Below, in pieces: positions 25,992 through 28,825 of a stretch of DNA of 28,825 bases. The position numbers and the translations under genes were made by a program. Every line of letters begins with the position of its first letter. The first letter of the stretch is position 1. The notes beneath the pieces are model-generated. The model made no database searches. It was not told where the DNA came from and saw only the letters and a program-made list of their open reading frames with translations. Origin of the DNA: an uncultured Gammaproteobacteria bacterium (lineage in GTDB: Bacteria > Pseudomonadota > Gammaproteobacteria > Arenicellales > UBA868); the NCBI GenBank assembly GCA_913051905.1, contig CAJXBY010000011.1, positions 1 to 28,825 on the forward strand, given 5' to 3'.

Positions 25992-26067
25992 CCTGAGATG
26001 ATATCTGCATGCAAGGTTTTGCTGCAGTTCGGCTCAGAAAAAATTTCGGTGATGTGTACTCCGGTCG

Positions 26068-26409
26068 TTATCGGACCCGCTCAAGTTCGACCCCATCCAC
26101 GCTCATCTTCCAGACCTCTCCATCTTTGTAGGGCGTCCTCGACACTACAAAACGTGTCGAGATCAGGCTGATACCAACCTCAAAGTCGTCGCCATGCCAG
26201 GCTTTGATCGGTGCCGTAATGGTCTTTGACCCGGAACCGCTGACCCTTCGGTAGTCCACACCACCGTCTGAGGTGATTGTCAGGTTCATTCCGACTCCGA
26301 CCCATTCCCCGATATATTCAGTCTTATCGTCCGGTACTCCCACTGATGAACAGCCAGTGAGAACAGCCAAGGCTACTGTCATGGTAAAACCGACGAGCTT
26401 TCTATGCAT
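26068..26409 (-). CDS. small lipoprotein of unknown function
   Basis: This 113-aa protein has a lipoprotein signal: basic MHRK, hydrophobic 5-17 and lipobox LTGC with the lipidated Cys20. Ser at +2 favours the outer membrane. The mature part (about 93 aa) has alternating beta-type segments (YIGEWVGVGMNLTIT, FVVSRTPYKDGEVW) and no recognised domain. The name should stay hypothetical lipoprotein. The ATG at 26409 was chosen; an upstream TTG is possible. It diverges from the RDD-MORN gene across a 191-base gap, so the two may be linked by regulation. A downstream AAAAAA run (26038-26043), T6 in the gene's sense, follows only a weak stem. Confidence 0.75.
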   Translation of the reverse strand: MHRKLVGFTMTVALAVLTGCSSVGVPDDKTEYIGEWVGVGMNLTITSDGGVDYRRVSGSGSKTITAPIKAWHGDDFEVGISLISTRFVVSRTPYKDGEVWKMSVDGVELERVR

Positions 26410-26500
26410 CAAAGTCCCGATATTTTCTCAATCGGCATCTGAGATTTGAAAAATATGCGCGTTCTTTCGGCAAACAACTGGGAATCCCGTATTGATCTAT

Positions 26501-26530
26501 TTGCTTTAGGTTTCGATATATGAAGATAAT
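26501..26530 (+). promoter_or_regulatory. possible promoter of the RDD-MORN gene with overlapping palindrome
   Basis: TTGCTT (26501-26506) and GATAAT (26525-26530, 5 of 6 to -10 consensus) are 18 bases apart, about 70 bases before the RDD-MORN start. An inverted repeat TATGAA-N8-TTCATA (26519-26538) overlaps the -10 element, a position suited to a repressor. This is a suggestion from sequence only. Confidence 0.3.
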
Positions 26531-26600
26531 CATTCATACCAGGTAATTCTGAGGCCTTTTCTCCAGTTTAGGTCAAAGTTATGGCCAGTTTGGCTCAAAG

Positions 26601-28825
26601 ATGAACGGACAAGAACTACATTATGGTGGATTCTGGCGGCGTGTTGCTGCCTCCGTGATTGATTGTCTTGTTTTGAGCCTTCTAGGGCTTCTTGTTGTTG
26701 CGGTGGGCATTGTCTTGGGAGCCCACAATTATCTCCTGTCAACACCTGAATTGGATCTAGAGATCTGGGCCAACCTGATCTGGGCCCTATTGGGCTTGCT
26801 TTACTTTGCTGGGATGGAAAGCTCGGCTAAACAAGCCACTTTAGGCAAGCTGGCAGCGGGACTGGTAGTGACGGATTTGCAGGAAGAGCGAATCACATTC
26901 GTCCGCGCAATTTGCCGATATATGGCGAAGATTCCCTCTGCCTTGATCCTGCTGATTGGTTTTCTCATGGTAGCTTTTACCAAGCGCAAACAGGGTCTCC
27001 ACGACAAGTTGACCAGCTGCCTGGTTATCAAGCGGAATAAATCGAGAGTATTCAGGGTCTTTCTCTTGGTTTTTCTCTTGTGGATTTTGGGGATTGGGGG
27101 GCTGGGATACTTCGTTTATGTCTCTGTACTTCCCCAATGGTTGGAGACTATGCAAGAACAGGCAAACCCGTTGGACCTGCAGCGAGACGTACAGCGATTG
27201 TTGGACCAGCAGCGATTAAAGTGTGAAAAGTTAAAAATGGAAAACCAGCTCACAATTGCCGATGGCACTGCATGGACCGATGTCCCGGTGGACAAACGCG
27301 CTTGTTACACGGCGTGTTGGTCCGCCTCAGTAGCGGCCAGTGCAGATGATGGGGATGGTTGGGTGGTAGGAAAACATTCTCTTGACGGGGATGATGCGTG
27401 GAGGCAGGCGGTTTTAATGGCGGCGTTTTACGCTGACGCCCAGATGAACAATAAGCATGATCCCAAAGCGTATAAGGAAGCCGCTTGTGTCGATAAGACG
27501 GGAAATTCAGACCAGGCCACAATTGAATGGCTGGGTGGAACTTACACAGGGGAAGTGTCTGACGGTGTTCCACACGGACAAGGCACTGTGACTTTTCCCG
27601 ATGGATCAATGTATTTCGGAGAATACAGGAAGGGCAAGCATCATGGTCAGGGTACCCTGACTTCATCCGATGGATCAAAGTACGTAGGTGAATGGAAGGA
27701 TGACAAGGAGTGGGAAGGAATATGGTATCTAGCCTCTGGAGAGATAGAAGCAACTTATTCAGAAGGTCAGAGATGCGAAAGTTGCAGTATCACCTACAGC
27801 AACGGAGATCAATACGTTGGCGATATATCTAATGGTATTCCACACGGCGAAGGCACCTACATCTATGTCAATGGTGACAAGTACGTCGGGGGATTCAAGT
27901 CTTTCTCATTTCATGGCATGGGAACCTACTATTTTGCCAGTGGCAATCGGTACGATGGGTATTGGGAGGATGATCAGCCAGATGCCGATATTCATTATCC
28001 GGGCACTTTCATATGGGCCAATGGAGACCAGTACGTTGGGGAATTCAAGGATGGGAACCGGCACGGTCAAGGCACTTTGACTTGGGCCGATGGTGCAGTT
28101 TGGAGTGGGCTGTGGAGAGAAGGGCAAGCGGTTGTGTTGGAGAATGCCATCACCTGTTGGGATGAGCGGGGGTTAGTTCTCGACGTTTACCCCAAGAAAG
28201 CGTTTGGTTCTTGGGTAGCGGGGGCGTGCGCTGGGGCTCAGAACGAGGACTGGTGTTATTGCCCTGGGTCTTATGGCGCACCGACGTGCGAGGCACCAAA
28301 CAGAGAGTATTGCGGTCAAGATCTGTGCAATTGGTTGGCGGTGCAGACCACGGAGCCCGAATCAGGGGAAAGGCTTGAGGAAGTCATGTACAGCATGTAT
28401 TCAAATGAACCAAGCGACTACCGACTTGTTCTATGCATGCCTGACTCAACGTCTGCTTCGTCACAAGATTTAACTGTACCCTCCGAGAAGTCAAAAACGG
28501 GAAATTCAGAACAGGTCACAATTGACTACTGGGGTGGAACTTACATAGGGGAAGTGTCTGATGGTGTTCCAAACGGCCAAGGCTCTTTTACTCGTTCAGA
28601 TTTGAAATATGTCGGAGAATGGTATGACGGACTCAACCATGGTCAGGGGACCTTAATCATGCACGAAACAGGAGAAAAGTATGTAGGGGAATTCTTGCAC
28701 AGTCGTTTCCATGGCGAAGGCACGTTAACCAGGTCTGATGGATCAAAGTACGTAGGTGAATGGAAGGCTCACAAGGAGTGGGAAGGAATATGGTATCTAG
28801 CCTCTGGAGAGATAGAAGCAACTTA
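26601..28825 (+). CDS. RDD-domain membrane protein with MORN-repeat arrays, 3' partial
   Basis: The frame is open from the ATG at 26601 to the window edge (741 codons, no stop), so the C-terminus is missing. Residues 1-145 are an RDD domain: GGFWRRVAASVID near 9-21, the ATLGKLAAGLVV block at 79-90, and RKQGLHDKL near 129-137. Membrane segments fall near 22-41, 57-71, 112-127 and 150-175. A Gln/Leu-rich coiled-coil-like stretch spans 180-215. A Cys-containing region (220-300) precedes MORN repeats at 312-508 (units such as KYVGEW..G..HGQGT). Residues 511-625 are a linker with eight cysteines, and a second MORN array begins at 645. Base composition is lower in G+C than its neighbours. MORN repeats usually mediate membrane-lipid or protein binding. 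Function is unknown. ATG 26601 is supported by the immediate RDD homology; the ribosome binding site is weak. Confidence 0.88.
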   Translation, partial: MNGQELHYGGFWRRVAASVIDCLVLSLLGLLVVAVGIVLGAHNYLLSTPELDLEIWANLIWALLGLLYFAGMESSAKQATLGKLAAGLVVTDLQEERITFVRAICRYMAKIPSALILLIGFLMVAFTKRKQGLHDKLTSCLVIKRNKSRVFRVFLLVFLLWILGIGGLGYFVYVSVLPQWLETMQEQANPLDLQRDVQRLLDQQRLKCEKLKMENQLTIADGTAWTDVPVDKRACYTACWSASVAASADDGDGWVVGKHSLDGDDAWRQAVLMAAFYADAQMNNKHDPKAYKEAACVDKTGNSDQATIEWLGGTYTGEVSDGVPHGQGTVTFPDGSMYFGEYRKGKHHGQGTLTSSDGSKYVGEWKDDKEWEGIWYLASGEIEATYSEGQRCESCSITYSNGDQYVGDISNGIPHGEGTYIYVNGDKYVGGFKSFSFHGMGTYYFASGNRYDGYWEDDQPDADIHYPGTFIWANGDQYVGEFKDGNRHGQGTLTWADGAVWSGLWREGQAVVLENAITCWDERGLVLDVYPKKAFGSWVAGACAGAQNEDWCYCPGSYGAPTCEAPNREYCGQDLCNWLAVQTTEPESGERLEEVMYSMYSNEPSDYRLVLCMPDSTSASSQDLTVPSEKSKTGNSEQVTIDYWGGTYIGEVSDGVPNGQGSFTRSDLKYVGEWYDGLNHGQGTLIMHETGEKYVGEFLHSRFHGEGTLTRSDGSKYVGEWKAHKEWEGIWYLASGEIEAT
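27498..27757 (+). repeat. internal direct repeat, copy 1 (within the RDD-MORN gene)
   Basis: This is the first copy of a long intragenic duplication. It begins ACGGGAAATTCAG and ends GAAGCAACTTA. Its 5' part matches copy 2 at an offset of 999 bases with about 11 mismatches in 87. Its 3' part (27669-27757) matches 28737-28825 with only 2 mismatches in 89, at an offset of 1068. The 69-base difference equals one 23-residue MORN unit. Confidence 0.9.
28131..28487 (+). other. cysteine-rich linker segment within the RDD-MORN gene
   Basis: Residues 511-629 separate the two MORN arrays and contain Cys519, 543, 552, 554, 563, 571, 576 and 612, including CYC and CGQDLC. Eight cysteines in about 95 residues suggests disulfides (extracytoplasmic) or a metal site. 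No known domain was recognised. Confidence 0.6.
28497..28825 (+). repeat. internal direct repeat, copy 2 (within the RDD-MORN gene)
   Basis: This second copy of the intragenic duplication is one 69-base MORN unit longer than copy 1 and is cut off by the window edge. Its last 89 bases are nearly identical (2 mismatches) to 27669-27757, so the repeat probably continues beyond the window. Confidence 0.9.

Noticed and set aside
26038..26063. Possible rho-independent terminator of the lipoprotein gene (T6 in its sense)
   Set aside because: The stem is only three clean base pairs with mismatches, so I do not list it as a terminator.
26530..27753. Several reverse-strand frames (71-167 codons) opposite the RDD-MORN gene
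   Set aside because: They are antisense to a strongly supported RDD/MORN frame and show no domain features.
1..28825. CRISPR array, tRNA, rRNA, insertion sequence or prophage
   Set aside because: No spaced direct repeats outside the RDD-MORN gene, no cloverleaf or rRNA-like sequence, and no transposase, integrase or phage gene was seen.

Overview
The window reads as chromosome of a Gram-negative, most likely proteobacterial (gammaproteobacterium-like) heterotroph. The reasons are a DUF481 outer-membrane barrel ending in an aromatic residue, a lipobox lipoprotein, a full-length (about 1500 aa) Lhr helicase, a moderately high G+C content by eye, and Shine-Dalgarno-type gene starts. No rRNA, tRNA, CRISPR, transposase or integrase was seen, so the taxonomic guess rests on protein types only.

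Positions 1-10732 are catabolic. A two-domain peroxiredoxin-like gene is followed by a reverse-strand amidase. Divergent from the amidase is a six-gene forward run: an alpha/beta-hydrolase-like protein, a CaiB/BaiF (type III) CoA-transferase, an HMG-CoA-lyase-like aldol lyase, an isochorismatase/N-carbamoylsarcosine-amidase-like cysteine hydrolase, and the two subunits of an ATP-dependent hydantoinase/oxoprolinase-type enzyme (HyuA, HyuB). Together they look like a route that opens an N-heterocycle (hydantoin, lactam or imide), removes amide or carbamoyl nitrogen, activates the acid as a CoA thioester and cleaves it. The substrate cannot be read from the sequence.

Positions 10768-16216 (reverse) hold Lhr followed closely by a class IV PLP aminotransferase. 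Positions 16339-19648 hold a DUF481 outer-membrane protein, an exported NAPE-PLD-like metallo-beta-lactamase-fold hydrolase with a perfect TGTGA-N6-TCACA palindrome upstream, and a cupin whose start codon overlaps the stop of an 18-codon leader ORF with a strong ribosome binding site. A phytanoyl-CoA-dioxygenase-like enzyme (19696-20610) converges on a phosphobase-type methyltransferase (20786-21568).

Positions 21856-25908 are a forward run: a class-A-beta-lactamase-like serine hydrolase without a signal peptide, a GFA/Mss4-like zinc protein, a PPOX-type flavin or F420 protein, a class I methyltransferase and a luciferase-like monooxygenase. A small reverse-strand lipoprotein follows.

The last 2.2 kb is one open reading frame from 26601 that stays open to the window edge (at least 741 codons). 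It encodes an N-terminal RDD membrane domain, a fourth membrane segment, a predicted coiled coil, two MORN-repeat arrays and a cysteine-rich linker between the arrays. A long internal duplication marks recent repeat expansion. This is the most unusual object in the window.
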